Source: Magnetospirillum sp. 15-1 (GTDB taxonomy: Bacteria > Pseudomonadota > Alphaproteobacteria > Rhodospirillales > Magnetospirillaceae). Taken from it: 64,000 nt of DNA. Made by a program: the position numbers and the translations under genes. The notes below the pieces were generated by a model. The model made no database searches. It was not told the origin of the DNA and saw only the letters and a program-made list of their open reading frames with translations. Below, piece after piece: positions 19,901-27,550 of this stretch (the stretch's first letter is position 1; every line of letters starts with the position of its first letter). The DNA lies in assembly GCF_900184795.1 (NCBI RefSeq), contig NZ_FXXN01000027.1, forward strand, positions 293,748 to 357,747, read 5' to 3'.

Positions 19901-22900
19901 GCAACACCACCGGCATCACCAGGGTCGACGCCTCCCTCACCACCGGCGGCATCACCATCGACGGCCTGGCGGCCAGCGGCAACCTGTCGCTGCTTGGCGG
20001 TTCGGGCAACGACGTCATCCACGGGGCCAGCAACGACGCCCTGATCGACGGCGGTACGGGAACCAACGTGCTGTCCGTCGACGGCATCAACTTCGACGAC
20101 ACCTATGGCAACAACGGCCAGATCGTCAACATCCAGACCATCAACATCACCAACGCCACGGTGGCCGGTCAGTGGTTCAAGTTCGACGACCAGAACGACG
20201 GCTTCACCATCAACGTCACCAGCACTCAGAACGTCACCGTCCAGGGCAGCCAGGGCAATGACGTCATCAATGGCGGAACGGCCGGCGAATACCTGTGGGG
20301 CGACCAGGGCAACGACACAATCTACGGCAACGGGGGCAACGACACCCTGGTGGGCGGGTCGGGCAACGACGTCCTGACCGGCGGGGCGGGCACCGATGTG
20401 GCGGTCGTCAACGCGACCACGGCGGCCAGCACCATCAGCGCCAGCGGCAGCACCCTGACCGTACTCAGCACCGATGGCACCGACACCATCAGCGGGGTCG
20501 AGACCCTGCGCTTTACCGACCACGACGTCACGGTGTCGGGCGGCACCGCCTATTCCGAGGTCCAGGCCAACACCTACACCACCAGCGACCAGAAGAATCC
20601 GGCGATCACCACCCTGTCCGACGGCGGCTATGTCATCGCCTGGCAGTCCAGCGGCCAGGACGGCGACACCTGGGGTGTCTATGCCCAGATGTACAATGCC
20701 GACGGTTCGGTTCGCGGTTCCGAGCTTCACCTGAGCGGCTATACCGCCGGCGAGGAGAACGAGGTGACGCTGACCGCCACCTCGGACGGCGGCTTTATGG
20801 CCTCGTGGACCCAGTGGGCCGGGGAGGACGGCAACTATGGCGGCATCTTCGCCCGGCGCTTTGATTCCTCCGGCAACAATGTCCTGCTGACCGGCGCCAA
20901 CGGCTCCGGCGAGTTGCAGATCAACGTCACCACCGCGATGGACCAGAACGATTCCTATATCACCATGCTGTCCAACGGTGGGTTCCTGGTCACCTACAAA
21001 GTGGACGACACCGATTATTCCGGAGTCTCGGGGCGTTTCTTCGACAGTTCGGGTGTTGCCACCTCGGGCGAGTTCCGGATCAACCAGTTTGCTACCCAGC
21101 ACCAGATTTCCTCGGCCTCGGCCCAGATGTCCAACACCAACGTCATCGTGGTCTGGCAGTCCGACAACCAGGATGGGGACAACAGCCGGGGTGTCTATGG
21201 CCGCATCATGGACACCTCGGGGAATTTCCTGGGCAACGAGTTCGTGCTGGCCACCACCACCAACGGGGTGCAGAACACTCCGGCGGTGGCGGCGCTGGGC
21301 AGCGGCTTCGTCGCCATCTGGAGTTCCGAGAACCTTGCGGGTGATTCCGGCTTCGGTATCGCCGGACAGCGCTTCGACAGCGTCGGTGCCAAGGTCGGGT
21401 CCGAGTTCCACATCAACACCACCATGCCCGGCGACCAGTCGTTGCCGCAGGTGGTCACCCTGGCCAGCGGCGGCTTCGTGGTCGTATGGCAGGATTCCGC
21501 CGCCGACGGCTCGGGCAAGGGTATCTTCGGGCGGGTCTACGACGCTTCGGGCAACCCCATCACCAGCGAATTCCTGGTCAACACCACCGCCGCCCTCGAC
21601 CAGGGAAATCCGGTGGTGACCGCCCTGGCGGACGGCAGCTTCGTGGTCGCCTGGGATTCCAACGGGCAGGACGGCGCCGCCACCGGTGTCTACAGCCGGC
21701 ACTTCAACGCCGACGGCACGAGCTTGGCGCCGCTCACCCTGACCGCGTCCACCGGCAACGACACGCTGACGGTGGGCAGCGGCGTCCATCTGGTCGATCT
21801 CGGCAATGGTGACGACACCCTGAACACCAGCATGAGCGCGCTCAACGCCGGGATGTCGGTCCATGGCGGCGCCGGTTCCGATCAGGTGGTGATCAGCGAC
21901 ACCGCCTCGCTGGGCACGACGCAATTGGGACAGTTGACGGGGGTCGAGACCCTGACCCTGGCCTCGACCATCTCCACCGCCCAGAGTGTTGACCTGGGAA
22001 GCGACAGCAATACCCCCGGCCTGGTGGTGGTGAATGGCGCGGCGGCCACCGGAGCCCTTACTCTTAACGGCAGCGGCAAGACCGCCGCCCTGACGCTGAC
22101 CGGTGGTTCCGGCAACGACATCATCACCGGCGGCGGCGGCAACGATACCCTGATCGGCGGTTCCGGCAACGATACCTTCGTCGGTGGCGCCGGCGGCGAT
22201 TCGCTGACCGGCGGGGCGGGCAGCGACACGTTCGTCTACACGGCGCCGTCTCAGACCCAGGACGGGATCGCCAACCGCGACATCATCACCGACTTCGTCA
22301 CCGGCACCGACCACATCAAAATCTCGCTGAGCGGGACGCATGTGGACGTGTCGAGCTTCGCCTCGGTGGGCAGCTATAACGGCGGGCAGGCGACGCTGGC
22401 CCTCGGCGGCGTCATCGGTGACGGCTTCTATTCCAGCGGCGACGCGGCTTTCTATATCTATACCCAGGGCACCACCACGGCCATTTCCGATGGCGGCTAC
22501 GTCATCGGCAGCACCAATGCCATCAACGCCTCGGACCTGCAATTCGATATTACCGGCACCTCGGGCAACGATACCCTGGTGGGCGGGGCCGGTGCCGATA
22601 CCATCAGCGGCGGAGGGGGCGACGATACCATCGTCGGCGGTGGGGGCGGCAACGTCATCGATGGCGGTACCGGTACCGATCAGCTCAGCTACGCCACCCT
22701 AGGGGCGGGGATTACCGCCACGGTTACCGGAGCCTCGGCCAGCGTGGTGCATTCGGGCGCCACCGATACCGTCTCCAACGTCGAGGTGCTGGTCGGCACC
22801 GCCTATAACGACACCATCAAGACCGACGGCGCCGTGGCCGGCACGGTGATCGGCGGTGGCGGTACCGACAGCTTCGTCCTGACCGCCAGCCCCGTCGCCA

Positions 22901-24024
22901 ATCAGACCATCGACGGCACCGGCGGCACCGGCAGCAGTCTGACGCTGGACATCGCCGGGCGTTCCGCCGATTCCCTGGTGCGCGATATGTCGTGGAGCGG
23001 TTCCGACCTGGTGCTGACCATGGATGGCGGCGGCACCGTGACGATCACCGGCGATACCGTCAACATCGTCGTCGATCCCCTGGACGGCTCCACCCACCAC
23101 ATCGTCGGGCAGGGTCTGGCGACCACGGCGCTGCAGGACTACATCGTGGTCGGCAGCGGTGCCGATACGTCGCTGACCGGCAATACCGGCGACGATATCC
23201 TGGTCTGGCACAGCGGCAACGCCACCCTTGACGGCGGAACCGGCAACGATACCGCCGATTTCGGCCATGCCTCGGGGGCGGTGGTCGCCGACCTGTTCGC
23301 CGGCACCACGGCGGTGATCGGCGGGGCCGAGACCGTTCACCTGCAATCCACCTTCACCGAGATTCACGGCGGCGATTACAACGACACCCTGACCGCCGGC
23401 ACCGGGGCATCCGTCCTGATGGGCGGCGATGGCGACAACGTTCTGGATGGCAGCCACAGCTCGTCGGCCACCGTGTCGTACCGCGACCAGTTGAGCGGCG
23501 TTACCGTCGACCTGACGGCCGGCACCGCGACCCACGGAGCCCATACCGACACCCTGACCGGCATCTCGGGGGTGATCGGTTCGGACTTCTCCGACACCAT
23601 TACCGGCAGTGCCGGAAACGATTACCTGGACGGTGGCCATGGCGCCAACACCCTGACCGGCGGTGCCGGGGCGGATACCTTCGTCCTCCATGCCTCGGCC
23701 AACGCCACCGCCACCCAGACCGTCACCGATTTCACGGTGGGCACCGACCAACTGGCCCTGTCCAATCGCGAGTTCAGCCTGGGCAGTTCCGGGACCTTGA
23801 CCGATGGGGTCAATTACGGCGAAGGGACGGCCATGGACGGCACCGCCCGGAATTTCGGCAGTGGCACCGACGGCGTGGTGGCCATTCAGAACGGCAGCAA
23901 CGTGGACCTGTGGCACACCAGCAACATGAGCGCCGCGACCAGCACCAATTCCCACTTGGTGGGCACCTTGGAGAACGTCAACACCAGCGCGCTGGACAAC
24001 ACCAGCTTCCACCTGGCGGTCTGA
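16933..24024 (+). CDS. giant FecR/Ig-like/RTX surface protein exported by type I secretion
   Basis: 2363 residues with no N-terminal signal peptide, as expected for a type I substrate. Residues about 36-154 form a FecR-like domain (GKVDKLQGDAWI through MSMGIRGTTVAG). Residues 274-302 are a DPKPEPKP-type linker. Residues 304-944 are three near-identical units, each a VCBS-like plus a cadherin-like domain with the GTNDTP signature. From about 1020 come RTX nonapeptides (GGSGNDVI, GGNGGNDTLVGG types) around a block at 1210-1596 of repeated strands such as GGYVIAWQSSGQDGDTWGVY. More RTX clusters lie near 1723-1770, 1877-1916 and 2226-2250. The C-terminus (GGAGADTFVL, then a hydrophobic aromatic-poor tail) resembles T1SS secretion ends. 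It is probably a calcium-dependent adhesin or biofilm protein. Function is inferred. Confidence 0.88.
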   Translation: MHIDPSQVPAAKNLATPVADTKEAAEPPSAGAVPIGKVDKLQGDAWIIHDSQKVPARVGAILAQGDSVETSQGSQISLVFADRTTFVLKDKGLVGLDEFSYNPATKSGKQTLLVAQGGFSFVSGDIAKTQPDAAHIATPVMSMGIRGTTVAGAVGADGNTSVALLPDPGSNFVGEVAVSALGGGGQTFTLNSAGSGILNASSGSSWSVSANAAAAVANFAPAPVAPPATSPNLGSGSTGSGNGPAGNTGAPTDPGTGGGGDHPPPVSLPQPIPDPKPEPKPEPKPDPKPDPKPDPKPDPVPPQNHDPTVTSTTHATADDHNGLTSGTITARDSDGDKLSYHLQGGSALDAAHDAKVTTHGTITLNTADGTYTFTPNTAAAGMATGQTATDTAAVVVSDGHGSITATATVDITGTNDTPTASGSASAGSTTTNTALTISISTLVGNVTDPDSGETASLTLTGTITALHGTVVDNGNGTVTYTPTGGYTGADTLSYTVIDVNGATVGDTATLTVGAGANSAPTISAGVNATASDHAGLTAGTITAGDVDGDTLAYHLQGGSVLDATHDIKATTHGTITLDTTNGHYTFTPDASAAALGLGQTIADTATVVVSDGHGGTANTTVAVGITGTNDTPAASGSAAAGSTTANTALTISISTLVGNVTDPDSGETASLTLTGAITALHGTVVNNGDGTVTYTPIGGYTGADTLSYTVTDVNGATVGDTATLTVGAGANSAPTISAGVNATASDHAGLTAGTITASDVDGDTLAYHLQGGSVLDATHDIKATTHGTITLDTTNGHYTFTPDASAAALGLGQTIADTATVVVSDGHGGTASTTVAVDITGTNDTPTASGSASAGLTAANTALTISISTLVGNATDPDSGETASLTLTGTITALHGTVVDNGNGTVTYTPIGAYTGADTLSYTVTDVNGATVGDTATLTVGAGLTQSGTVLHSTVATTLADTDFAGFTGANTLVFDVAAGTQGVTLGTNSNTTGITRVDASLTTGGITIDGLAASGNLSLLGGSGNDVIHGASNDALIDGGTGTNVLSVDGINFDDTYGNNGQIVNIQTINITNATVAGQWFKFDDQNDGFTINVTSTQNVTVQGSQGNDVINGGTAGEYLWGDQGNDTIYGNGGNDTLVGGSGNDVLTGGAGTDVAVVNATTAASTISASGSTLTVLSTDGTDTISGVETLRFTDHDVTVSGGTAYSEVQANTYTTSDQKNPAITTLSDGGYVIAWQSSGQDGDTWGVYAQMYNADGSVRGSELHLSGYTAGEENEVTLTATSDGGFMASWTQWAGEDGNYGGIFARRFDSSGNNVLLTGANGSGELQINVTTAMDQNDSYITMLSNGGFLVTYKVDDTDYSGVSGRFFDSSGVATSGEFRINQFATQHQISSASAQMSNTNVIVVWQSDNQDGDNSRGVYGRIMDTSGNFLGNEFVLATTTNGVQNTPAVAALGSGFVAIWSSENLAGDSGFGIAGQRFDSVGAKVGSEFHINTTMPGDQSLPQVVTLASGGFVVVWQDSAADGSGKGIFGRVYDASGNPITSEFLVNTTAALDQGNPVVTALADGSFVVAWDSNGQDGAATGVYSRHFNADGTSLAPLTLTASTGNDTLTVGSGVHLVDLGNGDDTLNTSMSALNAGMSVHGGAGSDQVVISDTASLGTTQLGQLTGVETLTLASTISTAQSVDLGSDSNTPGLVVVNGAAATGALTLNGSGKTAALTLTGGSGNDIITGGGGNDTLIGGSGNDTFVGGAGGDSLTGGAGSDTFVYTAPSQTQDGIANRDIITDFVTGTDHIKISLSGTHVDVSSFASVGSYNGGQATLALGGVIGDGFYSSGDAAFYIYTQGTTTAISDGGYVIGSTNAINASDLQFDITGTSGNDTLVGGAGADTISGGGGDDTIVGGGGGNVIDGGTGTDQLSYATLGAGITATVTGASASVVHSGATDTVSNVEVLVGTAYNDTIKTDGAVAGTVIGGGGTDSFVLTASPVANQTIDGTGGTGSSLTLDIAGRSADSLVRDMSWSGSDLVLTMDGGGTVTITGDTVNIVVDPLDGSTHHIVGQGLATTALQDYIVVGSGADTSLTGNTGDDILVWHSGNATLDGGTGNDTADFGHASGAVVADLFAGTTAVIGGAETVHLQSTFTEIHGGDYNDTLTAGTGASVLMGGDGDNVLDGSHSSSATVSYRDQLSGVTVDLTAGTATHGAHTDTLTGISGVIGSDFSDTITGSAGNDYLDGGHGANTLTGGAGADTFVLHASANATATQTVTDFTVGTDQLALSNREFSLGSSGTLTDGVNYGEGTAMDGTARNFGSGTDGVVAIQNGSNVDLWHTSNMSAATSTNSHLVGTLENVNTSALDNTSFHLAV
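17842..19764 (+). repeat. three tandem 642-bp repeat units inside the RTX protein gene
   Basis: Units at 17842-18480 (639 bp), 18481-19122 (642 bp) and 19123-19764 (642 bp). Each encodes about 214 residues, with units 2 and 3 nearly identical at DNA level and unit 1 diverged in its first half. Each begins with a VCBS-like domain ending GTNDTP and continues with a cadherin-like domain ending TLTVGAGA. Such units expand and contract by recombination. Confidence 0.9.
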
Positions 24025-24108
24025 CCGGCCGAAAGGCGCGGCCGCCAAGAGGACTTGCCTGAGGCCAGAGCATCTGGCACTTTCTGCCGACAGGGGGCTT
24101 CGGCGGGC

Positions 24109-24137
24109 TTGCGTCCTGCCCTCCCACCCCCTATCTT
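24109..24137 (+). promoter_or_regulatory. possible promoter of tRNA-Gly
   Basis: TTGCGT, 17 bases, TATCTT. The -10 lies 12 bases before the tRNA gene. The -35 is fair and the -10 moderate. Confidence 0.4.
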
Positions 24138-24149
24138 CTGCGCCTCGGC

Positions 24150-24223
24150 GCGGGTGTAGCTCAATGGTAGAGCAGAAGCTTCCCAAGCTTACGACGAGGG
24201 TTCGATTCCCTTCACCCGCTCCA
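24150..24223 (+). tRNA. tRNA-Gly (anticodon CCC), island attachment site
   Basis: The acceptor stem GCGGGTG pairs with CACCCGC. The D arm has GCTC/GAGC. The anticodon loop TTCCCAA gives CCC, reading GGG. The T arm has GGGTTCGATTCCC. The 3' end is T plus an encoded CCA. The 3' part from base 24178 is duplicated at 28145, and the tRNA stays intact because the integrated element restores it. Confidence 0.95.
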
Positions 24224-24229
24224 ACGCTT
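24178..24229 (+). repeat. attL direct repeat (52 bp)
   Basis: Left copy of the duplicated attachment sequence. It runs from the anticodon stem of tRNA-Gly through CCA and six bases beyond. The flanking bases differ from the right copy at both ends (A/G on the left, C/T on the right), so the duplication is exactly 52 bp. Confidence 0.92.
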
Positions 24230-24273
24230 CTGCGGCTTACAGCCCCGCAATCCCGAAAATAGCTTGAATTTTC

Positions 24274-24291
24274 GGACCAATTTGGACCACG
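24274..24291 (+). repeat. left arm-type site of the integrase
   Basis: GGACCAATTTGGACCACG occurs here and again, identically, at 28023-28040 near the other end. It contains GGACCA twice at 10-bp spacing. Further copies follow at 24297 (GGACCA) and, inverted, at about 24307 (TGGTCC). Positions near both att sites suit integrase arm-site binding. Confidence 0.65.
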
Positions 24292-24348
24292 CTAGTGGAC
24301 CAAGGGTGGTCCAACGTGTCCGCCCGGCTTGCGATTCCGGAGGCGGAA

Positions 24349-25422
24349 ATGGCGACCATTGACCAGCGCGGCCCCCATCAGTTTCGAGCCCGTGTGCGCC
24401 GGAAGGTGGGCGGCAAGTTGGTTACTCTGACCGAGACCTTTGAGACCCGCGAAGCGGCTGAAAAATGGGGGGTGACCAGAGACGGAAAGGTCGTCGGCGA
24501 TGAGTACGTGGACCGCAAGGAGGCTCGTTCCAAGACGGTGGCGCAAGCCTGCGAATGGTTCATGGATCGCATCGCGCCGATCGATACGACGACGAGCAAG
24601 CGCGTGGCCAAGAGCCAGCATGCCAAGAACCAGCTCTCCAAACTGAAATACTGGATCACCTCGGAGTTCGCCTCCTGGTCCCTGGTCTCGCTCAAGCCCT
24701 GGGATCTGATCGACTGGCGAGATCAGACGATGGATGAAGAGGGCTGCTCCGCCCAAACCATCGTTCACCGCCTTAACACGCTGTCGCAGGTCTACGTGAA
24801 CATCGCCTTGGCCCTGAAAATCGAACTCGCCAATCCAGTTGGCGAGAAGGTCCGCCCCTCCCTTGGGCCGGGTCGTGATCGACGCCTGGATGTTCACCCC
24901 GACAAGGACGGCAAGGACGAGGAGGTCAGGCTGCTGGAAGCCTGCGCCAGCAGTTCGCGCCCGTGGCTGAAGGCGGCCGTCATCATCAGCCTGGAATCGG
25001 CCTTGCGTCAGTCCGAGCTCGCTGGCCTGACCTGGGATCGGGTCAAGCTGAATGCCGAATATCCCCACTGCGATCTGCCGCGCACCAAGAATGAGCGCCC
25101 GCGCCGGGTGCCGCTTTCCACCAAGGCCATCGCCGCGTTCAAGTCTCTGCTGCCAGAGAATGTCACAGTCCTGGGCAAGCGCCCGGTGTTCCCCGTCGAG
25201 ACGCCCCGAGCCTTCGGCCACGCTTGGCGCGACGTGGTGAAGGATGAGACCTTCCCGGACTTCCGATGGCATGATCTCCGCCACGAGGCCGTCAGCCGCC
25301 TGTTCGAGCGCACCGATCTCCGCGACAATGAGATCATGGCCATCAGTGGCCATCTCCGGCCGGAGATGCTGACGCGATACACCCATCTGAGGGCGGATAG
25401 GTTGGGTGGGCGACTGGGTTAG
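24349..25422 (+). CDS. int: tyrosine-type site-specific integrase
   Basis: 357 residues. The MATIDQRGPHQFRARVRRK start is the short N-terminal arm-binding domain common in alphaproteobacterial tRNA-island integrases. A SAM-like core-binding domain follows, then the catalytic domain. Catalytic residues: Arg in SALRQSE, Lys region near RTKNERPRRVPL, HDLRH box, then GHLRPEMLTRYTHL with the nucleophilic Tyr. The ATG at 24349 follows GGAGG by five bases, so an upstream in-frame GTG (24295) is unlikely. It is 126 bases from the tRNA end. Confidence 0.95.
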   Translation: MATIDQRGPHQFRARVRRKVGGKLVTLTETFETREAAEKWGVTRDGKVVGDEYVDRKEARSKTVAQACEWFMDRIAPIDTTTSKRVAKSQHAKNQLSKLKYWITSEFASWSLVSLKPWDLIDWRDQTMDEEGCSAQTIVHRLNTLSQVYVNIALALKIELANPVGEKVRPSLGPGRDRRLDVHPDKDGKDEEVRLLEACASSSRPWLKAAVIISLESALRQSELAGLTWDRVKLNAEYPHCDLPRTKNERPRRVPLSTKAIAAFKSLLPENVTVLGKRPVFPVETPRAFGHAWRDVVKDETFPDFRWHDLRHEAVSRLFERTDLRDNEIMAISGHLRPEMLTRYTHLRADRLGGRLG

Positions 25423-25464
25423 GAGGCCACTTCACCCTTGCCTCAGCGCGGCGCAGAAACTACA

Positions 25465-25482
25465 TTGTATTCGGTTGTATTC
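25465..25482 (+). promoter_or_regulatory. tandem TTGTATTC operator ahead of the toxin-antitoxin genes
   Basis: TTGTATTC at 25465 and again at 25475, exactly one helical turn apart, 18 bases before the antitoxin start. Ribbon-helix-helix antitoxins typically bind such short phased repeats to repress their own operon. Confidence 0.45.
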
Positions 25483-25499
25483 TCATAGGGCCCGCTGCC

Positions 25500-25748
25500 A
25501 TGCAGAAAGATGTGACCATCACCGCCCGCATCGAATCCGATTTGTCCGACCGGCTGAATCGTCTGGCAAGCGTCCAGGGACGGAGCAAGTCCTGGGTCGT
25601 GGGCAAGGCGCTGAAAGCCTATCTCGATGCCGAACTGGCCTTCGTCGAGGCGGTCGAGGACGGCCTTGCTGATATGCACGAAGGTCGCACCATCCCCCAC
25701 GAGGAGGTAGTTGCCCGCTTCCAGTCCCGCTTTGGAGCGGCTGAGTGA
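25500..25748 (+). CDS. ribbon-helix-helix antitoxin (CopG/ParD-like)
   Basis: 82 residues. The VTITARIESDLSDRLNRLA strand and first helix, followed by GRSKSWVVGKALKAYLDAEL, give the RHH fold. The acidic C-terminal half (VEAVEDGLADMHEGRTIPHEE) should wrap the toxin. The stop overlaps the toxin start by four bases, so the pair is translationally coupled. It represses its own promoter if it behaves like relatives. Confidence 0.85.
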   Translation: MQKDVTITARIESDLSDRLNRLASVQGRSKSWVVGKALKAYLDAELAFVEAVEDGLADMHEGRTIPHEEVVARFQSRFGAAE

Positions 25749-26026
25749 TCATCCGGTGGACCCGAAAAGCAGAAGCCGATCTGGCGGATCAATGCGACCA
25801 TATCGCCAAGGATGATCCCGTCCTGGCGGCCCGGATCGGCGGCGATATCTTCCGCACCATCCAGGGATTGAGCGATTTTCCCCTGCGCGGACGGCCTGGC
25901 CGTGTCGATGGCACCCGCGAATTGGTCCTGGCGGGATTGCCCTGGATTGCTGTTTACGCCGTCACCGACAGCACCATCGTGGTCTTGCGTCTGCTCCACG
26001 GAGCGCAAGCCTATCCACCGGAGTAG
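25745..26026 (+). CDS. ParE/RelE-family toxin
   Basis: 93 residues. Seen: RWTRKAEADLADQCDHIA at the start, the LSDFPLRGRPGRVDGTRELV segment and the LRLLHGAQAYP end, all typical of the RelE/ParE fold in its ParE-like branch. ParE members act on gyrase; RelE members cut mRNA. Which applies here cannot be told from sequence alone. It starts with GTG inside the antitoxin stop (GTGA). Confidence 0.87.
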   Translation: MIIRWTRKAEADLADQCDHIAKDDPVLAARIGGDIFRTIQGLSDFPLRGRPGRVDGTRELVLAGLPWIAVYAVTDSTIVVLRLLHGAQAYPPE

Positions 26027-26032
26027 CTCGGG

Positions 26033-26323
26033 ATGACTGACCACGCAGCCGACCGGATCATGCAGGGCTTGAGCGAAGCTCTCGCCCACGCCAAGGGCGA
26101 GATGATTCCAGACCTGGCGCCTCACATTCCCGCCCAGGTGGACGTGTCGGCCATCCGCCGACGCACTGGCCTGTCCCAGGCCGCCTTCTCGCGTCGCATC
26201 GGCGTTTCGCCGACAACCCTGCGCAATTGGGAGCAAGGCCGCTGCAGCCCAAAAGGCCCTGCACGCGTGCTGTTGGCGATGCTGGACCGCAATCCCCGGA
26301 TCGTCGAAGAAACGCTGGAGTAA
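26033..26323 (+). CDS. Xre-family helix-turn-helix regulator (HigA-like)
   Basis: 96 residues. The second half is an Xre helix-turn-helix (DVSAIRRRTGLSQAAFSRRI, GVSPTTLRNWEQGR, then GPARVLLAML). This form is usually the antitoxin of RelE/HigB-like toxins. Here it lies six bases after a toxin that already has its own RHH antitoxin, giving a three-gene antitoxin-toxin-regulator order. Confidence 0.8.
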   Translation: MTDHAADRIMQGLSEALAHAKGEMIPDLAPHIPAQVDVSAIRRRTGLSQAAFSRRIGVSPTTLRNWEQGRCSPKGPARVLLAMLDRNPRIVEETLE

Positions 26324-26345
26324 ATAGCTCGGCTCGGAGATCGCC

Positions 26346-26639
26346 ATGCGCACCCTTGACGACATCATGACCCAGCTTCGAGCGCTTCTGCCCGACCTAC
26401 GTTGTCGCTATCCCATCCGCTCCATAGGGGTGTTTGGCTCGTATGTGCGTGGCGAACAGCGTGAAGGCAGCGATTTGGATGTGCTGGTGGAATTAGGCGA
26501 CGGCATGGATTTGATCGCCTTTGCCGGCCTTCAGATCGAACTCAGCGATGCCTTGGGGCTTTCCGTCGAATTGGTCGAGCGCGAGGCACTGCGCCCCAGG
26601 CTGGCGGCTCATGTTCTCGCGGAAGTCATGCTCTTGTGA
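26346..26639 (+). CDS. minimal nucleotidyltransferase (MNT, MntA-like)
   Basis: 97 residues. The motif GVFGSYVRGEQREGSDLDVL is the GS-x-A/V-RG ... SDxDxL signature of minimal nucleotidyltransferases, with two catalytic aspartates in DLD. These are usually antitoxins that AMPylate a neighbouring HEPN toxin. No HEPN gene with an RxxxxH motif lies on either side, so it is an orphan or has lost its partner. The ATG is preceded by GGAG, and the gene follows the Xre gene by 22 bases in the same direction. Confidence 0.82.
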   Translation: MRTLDDIMTQLRALLPDLRCRYPIRSIGVFGSYVRGEQREGSDLDVLVELGDGMDLIAFAGLQIELSDALGLSVELVEREALRPRLAAHVLAEVMLL

Positions 26640-26661
26640 CGTCTAGCCGCGATCGTGAAAT

Positions 26662-26910
26662 TTAAAGTTTCCGCCCGATCAGTTCGTCGAGCATTCGCCA
26701 AGCATTGTCAATCTGCTTGATGTCGCCGCTAGTCATGGCCTTGCTTAGCTCCGAGTAGGCCGCCTCAGCTCGCTTACGCGGCTTGGAATCGGTTGAAGGA
26801 ATTCTATCAATCGCATTCAGAAGAATTCTATTCACGATCGACTGAAGCCCCGCCAATCTATTTAAGTCTTGGTCATTCACGTCAATACACCTTGTCAGAT
26901 CAGAATTCAT
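26662..26910 (-). CDS. hypothetical 82-residue protein
   Basis: I do not recognise a family. The protein is hydrophilic and mostly helical (LNRLAGLQSIVNRILLNAID, then AEAAYSELSKAMTSGDIKQI), without a signal peptide or membrane segment. It is more AT-rich than the chromosome, a sign of transfer. It lies on the strand opposite to the toxin genes and 43 bases downstream of the OLD-type remnant. It contains no His, so it is not a HEPN domain. Confidence 0.5.
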   Translation of the reverse strand: MNSDLTRCIDVNDQDLNRLAGLQSIVNRILLNAIDRIPSTDSKPRKRAEAAYSELSKAMTSGDIKQIDNAWRMLDELIGRKL

Positions 26911-26953
26911 ATAGATGATCAGTGCGCGGCATCATAAAAAGAGACCGCTCATG

Positions 26954-27550
26954 TCATGCGAACGGATCCATATTCTTCTCCCTAATAACCTTGAACAATA
27001 CTTTGATTCTAGCGAATAACCTCTCAAACCCCTGAAGCGAGGCTTCGGTAAACACATCTGCAGGCTTCTCAGCTGCTTTGCGAAGTAGAAGTTTGGCCGG
27101 TCGTGTCTTGTTGAACTCCATGCCAAGTTCCTTGAAGGCTTTTTCATAGCGCTGAACTCGCCGAGGAAACTTATCATTTAATTTCAGAGTTTTGCCCTTG
27201 AGGTCCTTAGCGTAGGCCTCGAGGACAAGCGCCTCATAAACGGCAGGATCGATGAGGTCCTCAATGTCGGCCTCTGCCTCAGCCGCGAGCCCCTCACTGG
27301 CGAAAACAACATGATCGTCAGCCAGCAGCTTCTGCTTAACCAGATCCTCGGCCGTTTGGCGTGAGGCACGCTCGTCATCGAGCAGGATGACCACTTTCAG
27401 CTGGTTTGAAGCCAGCAGTACAACAAGATAGTGGACCTTTTGGGCGCCTCCCGCTGGAGTGACCGTAACCACGTCAGGCAAATGTGTGCGTCCAGCATCC
27501 TTGAGTGCCTCGGAGAATACGGTCAGATACCAGTAGTCGGTGACAGGCCT
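26954..27550 (-). pseudogene. C-terminal TOPRIM remnant of an OLD-family endonuclease
   Basis: About 198 residues resemble the end of OLD/GajA-like nucleases: VTDYWYLTVFSEALKDAG, a hydrophobic strand then LLDDERAS (DxD position), and EADIEDLIDPAVYEALV. The N-terminal ABC-type ATPase, which should be about 350 residues, is missing. The catalytic Glu of the usual VEGxxD motif is out of frame: the other frame reads WLLEG at this point. The remnant is joined to the 3' end of an AlpA-like gene by what looks like a single missing base. It is probably non-functional defence debris. Confidence 0.65.

Noticed and set aside
16837-22542. Very long minus-strand open frame (1901 codons) opposite the RTX protein gene
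   Set aside because: It is a mirror of a repetitive GC-rich coding sequence. It has only Gly/Val/Ala/His-rich low-complexity translation and no motifs, while the plus frame has clear domains.
16933-24024. LapA-type adhesin with LapG cleavage site
   Set aside because: No di-alanine retention module with the expected context and no lapD/lapG genes were seen in the window.
26662-26910. HEPN partner for the MNT nucleotidyltransferase
   Set aside because: The 82-residue protein has no RxxxxH motif (no His at all) and lies on the other strand.
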